From NCBI GenBank assembly GCA_016934355.1, contig JAFGTA010000190.1, positions 1-5,091 on the forward strand: a stretch of DNA of 5,091 nt, in the 5' to 3' direction. Positions within the stretch are counted from its first letter, which is position 1, and each line of letters begins with the position of its first letter. The notes beneath the pieces are model-generated. The model saw only the letters and a program-made list of their open reading frames with translations, was not told the origin of the DNA and made no database searches. Of the stretch, positions 1 to 5,091 are shown piece after piece. Made by a program: the position numbers and the translations under genes. Origin of the DNA: Candidatus Bathyarchaeota archaeon (GTDB taxonomy: Archaea > Thermoproteota > Bathyarchaeia > TCS64).

Positions 1-264
1 GGCATCGTCACAGGCGGCGACATCTCAAGGAAGACATACGCAGAGAAAAGCGACCCCTACATGGTCCAAGTGAGCGAAGTCATGTCCGAGCCCCTCATCT
101 GGGCGAAGTCCGACGCCCCAGAAGAGGAGACGCTGCGCATCATGGACGAGACGGGACTCAAGAGGCTCCCACTCATCGGGAACCTGTCCTCCAAGCCGGT
201 GCTGCTCGGGCTGCTAACCAGAGCCGAACAGCTCGAAGAGGAGACCGTAGCCCCTACCTCTTGA
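1..264 (+). CDS. CBS-domain protein, C-terminal fragment (5' end outside window)
   Basis: The reading frame is open from the first base to a TGA at 262-264, giving 87 residues with no start needed, so this is the tail of a longer gene. An ATG at 61 exists but lies between two CBS elements and is unlikely to be the start. The first residues (GIVTGGDIS) are the closing strand and helix of one CBS repeat. Then follows a nearly complete second repeat: VSEVMSEPL, a helix around TLRIMDETG, the strand LKRLPLIG, and LLGLLTR as the final strand. Paired CBS repeats form a Bateman module that usually binds adenine nucleotides or related adenosyl compounds and senses cell state; that is family knowledge. 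Any catalytic or DNA-binding domain would lie upstream, so the role is unknown. The last 11 bases overlap the 3' end of the convergent isomerase gene. Confidence 0.85.
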   Translation, partial: GIVTGGDISRKTYAEKSDPYMVQVSEVMSEPLIWAKSDAPEEETLRIMDETGLKRLPLIGNLSSKPVLLGLLTRAEQLEEETVAPTS

Positions 265-1354
265 ATGTCTCAGCTATTCTCGCCCTGTACGGCGGCTTGA
301 TTAACCCTTTTTCCGTTATGAATCCCGTTATGTACTCGGCTGGGGTGACGTCGAACGCAGGGTTCCTCACAGGCGTGCCCTCCGCAGGGATCAGCACACG
401 CGTGTACTCGCCGTTCTCCGCGAGCCCCCACATCATTGTGACCTCCTCGGCGCCGCGTTCCTCGATCTCGATGTCGTCGCCGGATGCGGTGCCAAGGTCG
501 AACGTCATCTCGGGGGCCGCGACGTAGAAAGGTATGCCGTTAGCCTTCGCCACAACGGCCTTCTCGTAGGTGCCTATCTTGTTCGCGACGTCGCCGTTAG
601 CGGCGACCCTGTCCGCCCCAACGATGACCACGTCCACCTCGCCGCGCCTCATGTAGTGTCCCGCCGCGTTGTCCACGATGACGGCGTAGGGTATGCCCTC
701 CTGCTCCATCTCCCACGCCGTGAGCCGCGAGCCCTGACACCGCGGACGCGTCTCGTCCACCCAGACGAACACATCCTTACCCTGATCATGGGCGACCCTG
801 ACAGGGCTCAGCGCTGTGCCGTAGTCGATGAACGCTAGGGCGCCGGCGTTGCAGTGGGTGAGAACCCTGCAGCCGTCACGTATGAGCTCGGCGCCGTGCA
901 CCCCCATCAACTTGGACGCCTCCAGATCGTCCTCCGCGATCTGGTCTGCCTCGCGGAGAACCTTCTCCACGCGATCAGGCACAGATCCATCACGGCAGGC
1001 GCCGAGGCAGCGTTCAACGGCATGGAAGAGGTTGACGGCGGTGGGCCTGGTCTTTCTCACGGTCTCGGCGGCTTCACCCATGTAGTCCATGAATCTGTCG
1101 AGGGGTAGTTCCTCGGCCTCCAGAGCCGCCTGGGCCATGGCGTACCCGGCGGCGCAGCCGACGGCTCCCGCCCCCCTGCAGACCATGTCCTTGATGGCCT
1201 TCGCTGTCTCCCCGTGGCTTGTGAAGCACGCGATCTCTAGGCTGTGGGGCAGCCTCCTCTGGTCGATCATCTTCACGGTGGCTCCGTCGCGCCAGAGGGT
1301 ATATAGCTCCCTGGTCTCCCCGCCCATCCTTACCTTCAAAGTGGCACCCATCAT
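254..1354 (-). CDS. mtnA: S-methyl-5-thioribose-1-phosphate isomerase-like protein (MtnA/eIF2B-like family)
   Basis: This 366-residue protein has the full length and motif order of MtnA, which isomerises methylthioribose-1-phosphate to methylthioribulose-1-phosphate in methionine salvage in the cytoplasm. Visible motifs are RGAGAVG (60-66), TRPTAVNLF (102-110), LTHCNAGALA (165-174), DETRP (200-204), QGSRLTAWE (207-215), VGADRVAANGDVANKIGTY (245-263) and NPAFDVTP (331-338). By family knowledge the catalytic pair is the Cys of THCNAG (C168) and the Asp of GADR (D248); both are present. The first motif has Gly where many bacterial MtnA have Pro (RGAPAIG). The superfamily also holds ribose-1,5-bisphosphate isomerase and eIF2B subunits, but the CNAG and NGDVANKIGT motifs favour MtnA. 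The gene starts ATGATG, so position 1351 is an equally good start. No Shine-Dalgarno is seen in the 25 bp after the glycosylase stop. It is probably cytoplasmic, read from its own weak promoter or with the upstream gene. Confidence 0.9.
   Translation of the reverse strand: MMGATLKVRMGGETRELYTLWRDGATVKMIDQRRLPHSLEIACFTSHGETAKAIKDMVCRGAGAVGCAAGYAMAQAALEAEELPLDRFMDYMGEAAETVRKTRPTAVNLFHAVERCLGACRDGSVPDRVEKVLREADQIAEDDLEASKLMGVHGAELIRDGCRVLTHCNAGALAFIDYGTALSPVRVAHDQGKDVFVWVDETRPRCQGSRLTAWEMEQEGIPYAVIVDNAAGHYMRRGEVDVVIVGADRVAANGDVANKIGTYEKAVVAKANGIPFYVAAPEMTFDLGTASGDDIEIEERGAEEVTMMWGLAENGEYTRVLIPAEGTPVRNPAFDVTPAEYITGFITEKGLIKPPYRARIAETFKR
308..312 (+). terminator. T-tract terminator candidate behind the CBS gene
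   Basis: TTTTT lies about 44 bp after the CBS-gene stop, inside the 3' coding part of the convergent isomerase. It is preceded by TAACCC, as is the T-tract behind mcm. It may end the CBS transcript; being inside a gene, it could equally be coding sequence by chance. Confidence 0.25.
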
Positions 1355-1379
1355 ACGGGTGGAACGTGGGGTTATTAGT

Positions 1380-2054
1380 CTACTTCAGCACCTTGCCTGT
1401 CTTCCGGTACCATAGGTATAGGTCCAGCTCGCCCGGCTCCATGCCGAGCCTCTCGGCCACCCTGTCCAGTATCTCCTCGTATCGGTGGTACCGTTTCCTG
1501 GTGAGCCCCTTCTTCGCCTCCTCACCTGTGATGAGGCCGTGCTCCACCATGTTACTCAGAATATGCCTGTCTACGATGGCGAGGCCGAAGTAACCCACGT
1601 TACGGAGGTAGTGGCTCGCCTCCTTCCAGCCTAGGCCTTTAACGTTTTTTACGAGCCACACGCGGGCCTCACGGGTGTCATCGAAGCCTTGAATGATGGA
1701 CTTGATCTTCGGCGCCAGCCCCCGTGTGTCGTAGATGTACTCGGCCCGCCTGTTGGCGAACCTATGCCCCTCCCCAACCAGGCACGTCTGTACGTCGCCT
1801 AGGCTGCCATCCATGAGGGCGCCGCCGCAGCAGAGGGCGTCGACGCACCTCTGCCCCATCAACGCGCTGCTGTACGCGGTGAGGAGGCAGTAGACCAGCT
1901 CCTCGTACCACTTCTGGCTGTCCATCTCGTGGACCCGCCTGAACTCCTCGACGCGGTCCTCCACCATCTTCCTCACTCGGGGGTTCTTGGTGAGGTCTCG
2001 TACCTTCTCAGCCATGGCCTCGATGCCGGGGTGATCGCCCAATTTGGACTGCAT
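1380..2054 (-). CDS. ogg: 8-oxoguanine DNA glycosylase/AP lyase, archaeal Ogg2 type
   Basis: The product removes 8-oxoguanine from DNA and nicks the strand by beta-elimination, starting base excision repair. I recognise clear similarity to the Methanocaldococcus jannaschii Ogg (MJ0724) family. The helix-hairpin-helix is VKGLGWKEASHYLRNVG (138-154 of 224), with K144 as the expected Schiff-base lysine. D162 in IVDRHIL is the expected catalytic aspartate. The C-terminus SELDLYIWY-like block and final GKVLK keep the terminal lysine that in this family contacts 8-oxoguanine. There is no C-terminal iron-sulfur cysteine loop. The frame is open to an ATG at 2102 (240 residues). I prefer the ATG at 2054 because a TTTAAA box lies about 27 bp upstream, fitting a leaderless start, and the extra 16 residues look non-conserved; a third ATG at 2015 gives 211 residues, nearest the M. 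jannaschii length. The region C56-C91 holds five cysteines, which is unusual. It is transcribed divergently from gins23. Confidence 0.93.
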   Translation of the reverse strand: MQSKLGDHPGIEAMAEKVRDLTKNPRVRKMVEDRVEEFRRVHEMDSQKWYEELVYCLLTAYSSALMGQRCVDALCCGGALMDGSLGDVQTCLVGEGHRFANRRAEYIYDTRGLAPKIKSIIQGFDDTREARVWLVKNVKGLGWKEASHYLRNVGYFGLAIVDRHILSNMVEHGLITGEEAKKGLTRKRYHRYEEILDRVAERLGMEPGELDLYLWYRKTGKVLK

Positions 2055-2078
2055 CTCTGTTCCATTGGCTTGACGGGC

Positions 2079-2084
2079 TTTAAA
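2079..2084 (-). promoter_or_regulatory. TATA-like box for the ogg gene
   Basis: TTTAAA, in an otherwise G+C-rich stretch, is centred about 27 bp before the ATG at 2054 on the minus strand. That is the archaeal TATA-to-transcription-start distance, so the transcript would begin at or next to the start codon (leaderless). No convincing BRE is visible beside it. The alternative is that ogg uses the A+T box at 2121-2129 in the opposite sense, which would suit a leaderless start at 2102. Confidence 0.4.
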
Positions 2085-2109
2085 GCATCTTGCCGCTCTC
2101 ATCTGAGTA

Positions 2110-2119
2110 AAGAATTCTT
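2110..2119. promoter_or_regulatory. 10-bp perfect palindrome in the divergent control region
   Basis: AAGAATTCTT is a perfect inverted repeat with no spacer. It abuts the TATA box of gins23 (2121-2129), where TFB would contact the BRE, and lies 25 bp or so upstream of the ogg TATA-like box. A dimeric repressor bound here could affect both directions. This role is inferred from position only; a 10-bp palindrome in A+T-rich DNA can arise by chance. Confidence 0.35.
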
Positions 2120-2120
2120 C

Positions 2121-2129
2121 TAAATATAT
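2121..2129 (+). promoter_or_regulatory. TATA box for the gins23-mcm operon
   Basis: TAAATATAT is the best archaeal TATA match in the window. It would place the transcription start near 2148-2153, leaving a leader of roughly 20 nt before the gins23 ATG at 2171. The same element is A+T-symmetric enough to be tried in the other direction. Confidence 0.6.
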
Positions 2130-2158
2130 GTCAGAGGCTACTCTCGATCAAACTTCTC

Positions 2159-2162
2159 AGGT
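2159..2162 (+). promoter_or_regulatory. weak Shine-Dalgarno match before gins23
   Basis: AGGT, a four-base match to the archaeal GGAGGTGA core, ends 8 nt before the ATG at 2171. It fits the short leader predicted from the TATA box but is weak alone. Confidence 0.25.
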
Positions 2163-2170
2163 AGCCCCCA

Positions 2171-2674
2171 ATGAAGTACGATAACGCAGAGGTCCGGCTT
2201 AGAGCCGTCAAGAACATACCCCGGATACAGACCCCCGGCATCACCGTCCCCGAGGTCCAGGAAGGCCACGAGTTCACCACATGGTTCTGGGTAGGCCGAG
2301 AACTCGTCAACGCGGGGCTCGCAGACTACTCCGAGGACCCCGTAAGCCCGACCGAGTGGACACAGGTCCACTTCAAGGAGCGGATAAACCCCGCCGGCCC
2401 ACCCAGTCCCCTGCCCGAGGACTTCTACGCGAGGGCTTACCAGAGCTTCGTACAGGCGAGGGACGACGACGAGAAACGGGCACAGATCAACAGGATGAGG
2501 GCGAGGTACAGGGAGATAATCGAGTCCAGGATTGGACGGGTGATGAGGCTTGCTTCATCGGAGGCAGTTTCATCCACCTCTGCACTCGAGAAAACTGAGG
2601 CCGACTTATACCGGGACGTTAACCGGATCACATCAGATTGGCGTGACACTATGAGGTCACTTGGAGAGGAGTAG
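2171..2674 (+). CDS. gins23: archaeal GINS subunit, Gins23 type
   Basis: This 167-residue protein is read as the GINS subunit that joins MCM and the Cdc45/RecJ-like GAN protein in the archaeal CMG-like replicative helicase. The small beta (B) domain comes first: VRLRAVKNIP, then IQTPGITVPEVQEGHEFTTW and VGRELVNAGLADY, about residues 5-55. A proline-rich linker (74-82) leads to the helical A domain, beginning LPEDFYARAY and holding the typical helix YREIIESRIGRVMRLASS (113-130). B-before-A order marks Gins23 rather than Gins51. In Sulfolobus the gins23 gene also sits next to mcm, which supports the call because GINS sequences diverge strongly. Residues 127-145 are Ser/Ala/Thr-rich, and codon choice there is less G+C-biased than in the first part of the gene. 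The ATG follows a good TATA box and weak Shine-Dalgarno. The TAG stop touches the mcm start codon. Confidence 0.87.
   Translation: MKYDNAEVRLRAVKNIPRIQTPGITVPEVQEGHEFTTWFWVGRELVNAGLADYSEDPVSPTEWTQVHFKERINPAGPPSPLPEDFYARAYQSFVQARDDDEKRAQINRMRARYREIIESRIGRVMRLASSEAVSSTSALEKTEADLYRDVNRITSDWRDTMRSLGEE
2663..2671 (+). promoter_or_regulatory. ribosome binding site deciding the TTG start of mcm
   Basis: The purine run GGAGAGGAG lies in the last codons of gins23. Its first GGAG ends 8 nt before the TTG at 2675, a normal Shine-Dalgarno distance. It supports TTG as the mcm start over the first internal ATG at 2729, which lacks such a site and would cut the conserved N-terminal helix. Confidence 0.6.
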
Positions 2675-4720
2675 TTGGCGCGGCAGGACACCTTCGAGGA
2701 AGCCTTCACACGCTTCATCGAGGACTTCATGGACGACCAGGAACGGTTCAAGTACGACACAGCCATCGGCGAGATGGCGGTCAAAGGAACCAAGAGCCTC
2801 GTCATCGACTTCACAGACATCTACACCTTCGACATGGAGCTCGCCCGGGTCATACTAGAGGACCCCGAGGGCCTCACACCCATCTTCGCCGCGGTCGTCA
2901 GGACCAAGCTCCGCAACAGGGACCCACTCTACGCCGAGAGTCTTAACAGGGTCAACGTCAGGTACAGGAACCTCCCCGCGGCGACGCCGCTCAGGCGCAT
3001 AGGCGCCGACCACATCGGCTACCTCGTCATGGTCAACGGAATCATAGTACGCGCGTCCAGCATAACGCCCCTCGTAGTCAAGGCGACGTTCAGGTGCCCC
3101 GTCTGCGGCGAGCTCAACCACATCGAGCAGAGCGGCCAGATACTCGCGAAGCCCCAGAAGTGCCTAGCCTGCGACAACAGGAAGAGCTTCGAGCTGGTGC
3201 CCAAGGAGTCCGTTTTCATCGACGCCCAGAACGTCACAATCCAGGAGCGCCCCGAGGACCTGCCCCCCGGCCAGTTGCCGCGCAGCATCCAGGTGGAGCT
3301 CAAGGACGACCTCGTGGACGTGGCGCGCCCCGGCGACAGGATCACCCTCACGGGGTTCATCAAGCTGCTCCCAAAGTATGGCAGAGGAGGCGAGCTACGC
3401 ACATTCGACATACAGGTGGACGCCAGCTACACCGAGGTAAGCGGCCGCGAGATGGAGCTCCTGGAGGTCAGCCCCGAGGACGAGGAGGAGATACTGGAGA
3501 TAGCCAACGACCCCTGGGTCTTCCAGAAGCTCATCGGCAGCATCGCCCCAAGCATATACGGCTACGACCACATCAAGGAGGCCGTCCTCTACCTACTCTT
3601 CGGCGGCGTCCTCAAGGAACGCGAGGACATGAGGATCAGGGGAGACGTCAACGTCCTCCTCGTAGGAGACCCGGGCACAGCCAAGAGCCAGGTGCTCAGC
3701 TTCGCCGCTCGGGCCGCCCCGAGGGGCCTCATGACCACAGGCAGGGGCAGCACCGCCGCCGGCCTCACCGCCGCAGTAGTCAAGGAGGGGGGCACGGGCA
3801 ACTTCGTGCTTGAGGCCGGGGCCCTCGTCCTCGCCGACAAGGGCATCTGCTGCATAGACGAGATAGACAAGATGAGGGAGGAGGACCGCGGCGCCATACA
3901 CCCCGCCATGGAGCAGCAGATAGTGCCCATAGCCAAGGGAGGCATCGTCGCGACCCTCAACGCCAGGACAAGCATACTGGCGGCGGGCAACCCCACGCTG
4001 GGCCGGTACAACCCCTACCAGACCATCGCCCAGAACATCAACCTCCCCGTCACCATCCTAAGCAGGTTCGACATCATATTCATCCTCAAGGACCAGCCCG
4101 ACATTCAGCGCGACAGCGACATGGCGGAGCATATACTGAACCTCCACAGGGCCCTGACTTCGACGGAGCCGCCGCTGAGCCTTGAGCTGCTCCGGAAGTA
4201 CATCAGCTACGCCAAGATGGTCAAGCCGGCCATCACAGACGAGGTCATCGAGCGGTTCAAGGACTTCTACGTCAAGATGAGAAGCGCCAGCGTCGAGGGC
4301 GGGGAGGCGGCCGCAGTAGCCATCACCGCCCGGCAGCTGGAGAGCCTCGTCAGGTTGGCCGAGGCCAGGGCACGGGTCCACCTCCGCAAAGAGATATCGG
4401 TGGAGGACGCCGAGGCCGTCATCAACCTGATGCAGAAGAGCCTTGAGCAGGTGGGCATCGACATCCAGACCGGGCAGATAGACATCGACATACTTTACAC
4501 GGGCAAGTCGAGGAGCCTCCAGAACCAGCTGCAGAAGGTGCTGCAGGTCGTCAACGAGATGGAGCGCATCAGCGGAAGCGTCCGCGACGACGACCTCTAC
4601 GACTCGCTGCAGGGCGACCACGGCATAGGCAGAGCCGAGGCCGCGAGACTGGTGGGAGTCCTCATGAAGGACGGAACCATCTACTCGCCGAGGCCCGGCT
4701 ACTACAAGCGCACCAGCTAA
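2675..4720 (+). CDS. mcm: replicative DNA helicase MCM
   Basis: This is the ATP-driven 3'-5' helicase that forms a hexamer and unwinds DNA at the replication fork. The 681 residues match the usual archaeal MCM length. The N-terminal domain carries a four-cysteine zinc site (C141, C144, C163, C166) and the DNA-binding hairpin around PKYGRGGELRTF (233-244). The AAA+ core has Walker A GDPGTAKSQ (331-339, K337), Walker B CCIDEIDKM (392-400, D395 and E396), sensor 1 ILAAGNP (434-440) and the arginine finger LSRFD (462-466, R464). The sensor-2 region is ITARQLESLVRLAEARAR (550-567), with Ala where Pro is common. Residues from about 605 form the C-terminal winged helix (VRDDDLYDSL, then VGVLMKDGTIY). 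No intein interrupts the core. Translation starts at TTG, right after the gins23 TAG, so it is probably translationally coupled. The gene ends 8 bp from the convergent dehydrogenase. All essential residues are intact. Confidence 0.98.
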   Translation: MARQDTFEEAFTRFIEDFMDDQERFKYDTAIGEMAVKGTKSLVIDFTDIYTFDMELARVILEDPEGLTPIFAAVVRTKLRNRDPLYAESLNRVNVRYRNLPAATPLRRIGADHIGYLVMVNGIIVRASSITPLVVKATFRCPVCGELNHIEQSGQILAKPQKCLACDNRKSFELVPKESVFIDAQNVTIQERPEDLPPGQLPRSIQVELKDDLVDVARPGDRITLTGFIKLLPKYGRGGELRTFDIQVDASYTEVSGREMELLEVSPEDEEEILEIANDPWVFQKLIGSIAPSIYGYDHIKEAVLYLLFGGVLKEREDMRIRGDVNVLLVGDPGTAKSQVLSFAARAAPRGLMTTGRGSTAAGLTAAVVKEGGTGNFVLEAGALVLADKGICCIDEIDKMREEDRGAIHPAMEQQIVPIAKGGIVATLNARTSILAAGNPTLGRYNPYQTIAQNINLPVTILSRFDIIFILKDQPDIQRDSDMAEHILNLHRALTSTEPPLSLELLRKYISYAKMVKPAITDEVIERFKDFYVKMRSASVEGGEAAAVAITARQLESLVRLAEARARVHLRKEISVEDAEAVINLMQKSLEQVGIDIQTGQIDIDILYTGKSRSLQNQLQKVLQVVNEMERISGSVRDDDLYDSLQGDHGIGRAEAARLVGVLMKDGTIYSPRPGYYKRTS

Positions 4721-4723
4721 CCC

Positions 4724-4730
4724 TTTTCTT
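4724..4730 (+). terminator. T-tract terminator candidate behind mcm
   Basis: TTTTCTT begins three bases after the mcm TAA. Oligo-T runs in the sense strand are enough for intrinsic termination in archaea, and no hairpin is needed. The run overlaps the last codon of the convergent dehydrogenase. The preceding ten bases, TAACCCTTTT, recur downstream of the CBS gene. Confidence 0.4.
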
Positions 4731-5091
4731 AATACCTGAGCCTCTTGTCCACCTGGTTCACGGGAGGCTCGCCCATCCTCACCCTGAGGATGTTCTCCAC
4801 CATGATCTCCAGACCCGCATCAGACCTGCTGTCTGTGTAGACGATGTTGTGTGGCGTGCAGATGACGTTAGGCAGCTCCCAGAAGGGGTACGCGGAGGCG
4901 GGTCTGCCCTCCTTGTTCCACAGCGGGTCCCAGAAGTGCGGCGTCCACCAGACGTCCAGCGCGGCCCCGGCGATCCACCCCTCCTTGAGCGCCCAGTACA
5001 GCGGCTCCTCCTGGATGAGCGCCGCTCTCGCCACGTTAACTATGTAGGCCGTCGGCTTCATTGCCCGTAGCTCAGGCTCCCCGATCATGCC
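4729..5091 (-). CDS. D-2-hydroxyacid dehydrogenase family protein, C-terminal fragment
   Basis: The frame is open to the right window edge (a Gly codon precedes the ATG at 5088), so this is the last 120 residues of a protein of usual length about 320-350. The NAD-dependent family reduces 2-oxoacids to D-2-hydroxyacids in the cytoplasm. Recognisable are VNVARAALIQEE, whose Arg is the expected substrate-binding residue, then GWIAGAALDVW, and ELPNVICTPHN, whose His is the expected general acid/base. The acidic residue normally found just after ALDV (as in DVFE or DVYE) is replaced by Trp (DVWW), followed by a long insert rich in Trp, Pro and His. A DVWW-type variant exists in the family as I recall, but its substrate is not clear, so no specific substrate can be named. 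The gene ends in RLRY and TAA, convergent with mcm. Its promoter is outside the window. Confidence 0.85.
   Translation of the reverse strand, partial: GMIGEPELRAMKPTAYIVNVARAALIQEEPLYWALKEGWIAGAALDVWWTPHFWDPLWNKEGRPASAYPFWELPNVICTPHNIVYTDSRSDAGLEIMVENILRVRMGEPPVNQVDKRLRY

Noticed and set aside
656..1415. Several plus-strand frames of 60-108 residues opposite the isomerase
   Set aside because: They lie antisense to a gene with full MtnA motifs and look like low-complexity shadows.
1645..1650. Run of six T on the plus strand as a terminator
   Set aside because: It lies inside the minus-strand ogg gene (Lys-Asn-Val codons) and no plus-strand gene ends nearby.
2133..2144. Inverted repeat AGAG-N4-CTCT between the TATA box and gins23
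   Set aside because: Four-base arms are expected by chance and would not make a stable hairpin.
2055..2170. Replication origin next to gins23-mcm
   Set aside because: No origin recognition box repeats and no long A+T-rich unwinding element are visible, and orc1/cdc6 is not in the window.
3094..3813. A 239-residue plus-strand open frame inside mcm
   Set aside because: It is a shifted-frame shadow of mcm in G+C-rich DNA. The translation is a run of Arg, Pro, His and Gly without domain features.
3665..4075. Possible intein in the MCM ATPase core
   Set aside because: Walker A, Walker B, sensor 1 and arginine finger follow at normal spacing with no inserted domain.
3589..4621. Long minus-strand open frames opposite mcm (140, 102 and 187 residues)
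   Set aside because: They mirror the codon pattern of mcm, show no recognisable motif, and have no promoter or ribosome site.
1..5091. tRNA, rRNA, CRISPR array, insertion sequence or other mobile element
   Set aside because: No cloverleaf, spaced repeats, terminal inverted repeats, transposase or integrase motifs were seen; genes fill nearly all of the window.

Overview
This is archaeal DNA. It carries an archaeal single-subunit MCM helicase directly behind a GINS subunit, an archaeal-type (Ogg2) 8-oxoguanine glycosylase ending in lysine, and TATA-box promoters with short or absent leaders. The adjacency of a beta-domain-first GINS gene (Gins23) and mcm is known from Sulfolobus, so a member of the TACK/Thermoproteota side is likely. 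The DNA looks G+C-rich, yet MCM favours AGG for arginine and often uses ATA for isoleucine, as many thermophilic archaea do. The sequence does not fix the species or even the class.

Layout from left to right: (1) 1-264, plus strand, the C-terminal end of a CBS-domain protein. (2) 254-1354, minus strand, an MtnA-type sugar-phosphate isomerase of the eIF2B-like superfamily, whose 3' end overlaps the CBS gene by 11 bp. (3) 1380-2054, minus strand, the Ogg2 DNA glycosylase/lyase, 25 bp upstream of the isomerase and possibly co-transcribed with it. (4) 2055-2170, the only real intergenic control region, with TATA-like elements for both directions and a 10-bp palindrome. (5) 2171-2674 and 2675-4720, plus strand, gins23 and mcm, fused stop-to-start with no spacer. 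(6) 4729-5091, minus strand, the C-terminal end of a D-2-hydroxyacid-dehydrogenase-family protein, convergent with mcm across 8 bp.

Functionally the centre is a replication and repair neighbourhood. Gins23 and MCM are two parts of the archaeal CMG-like replicative helicase, made from one transcript. The oxidative-damage glycosylase is fired from the opposite side of the same control region. The flanking metabolic genes (MtnA-like isomerase, CBS protein, hydroxyacid dehydrogenase) have no obvious tie to replication.

I did not find a new biological system here. The window is compact and mostly ordinary. The points worth a second look are the shared divergent control region and its palindrome, the gapless TTG-started gins23-mcm junction, a cysteine cluster in the glycosylase, the replaced catalytic glutamate in the dehydrogenase, and the same 10-mer with a T-run behind both plus-strand 3' ends.
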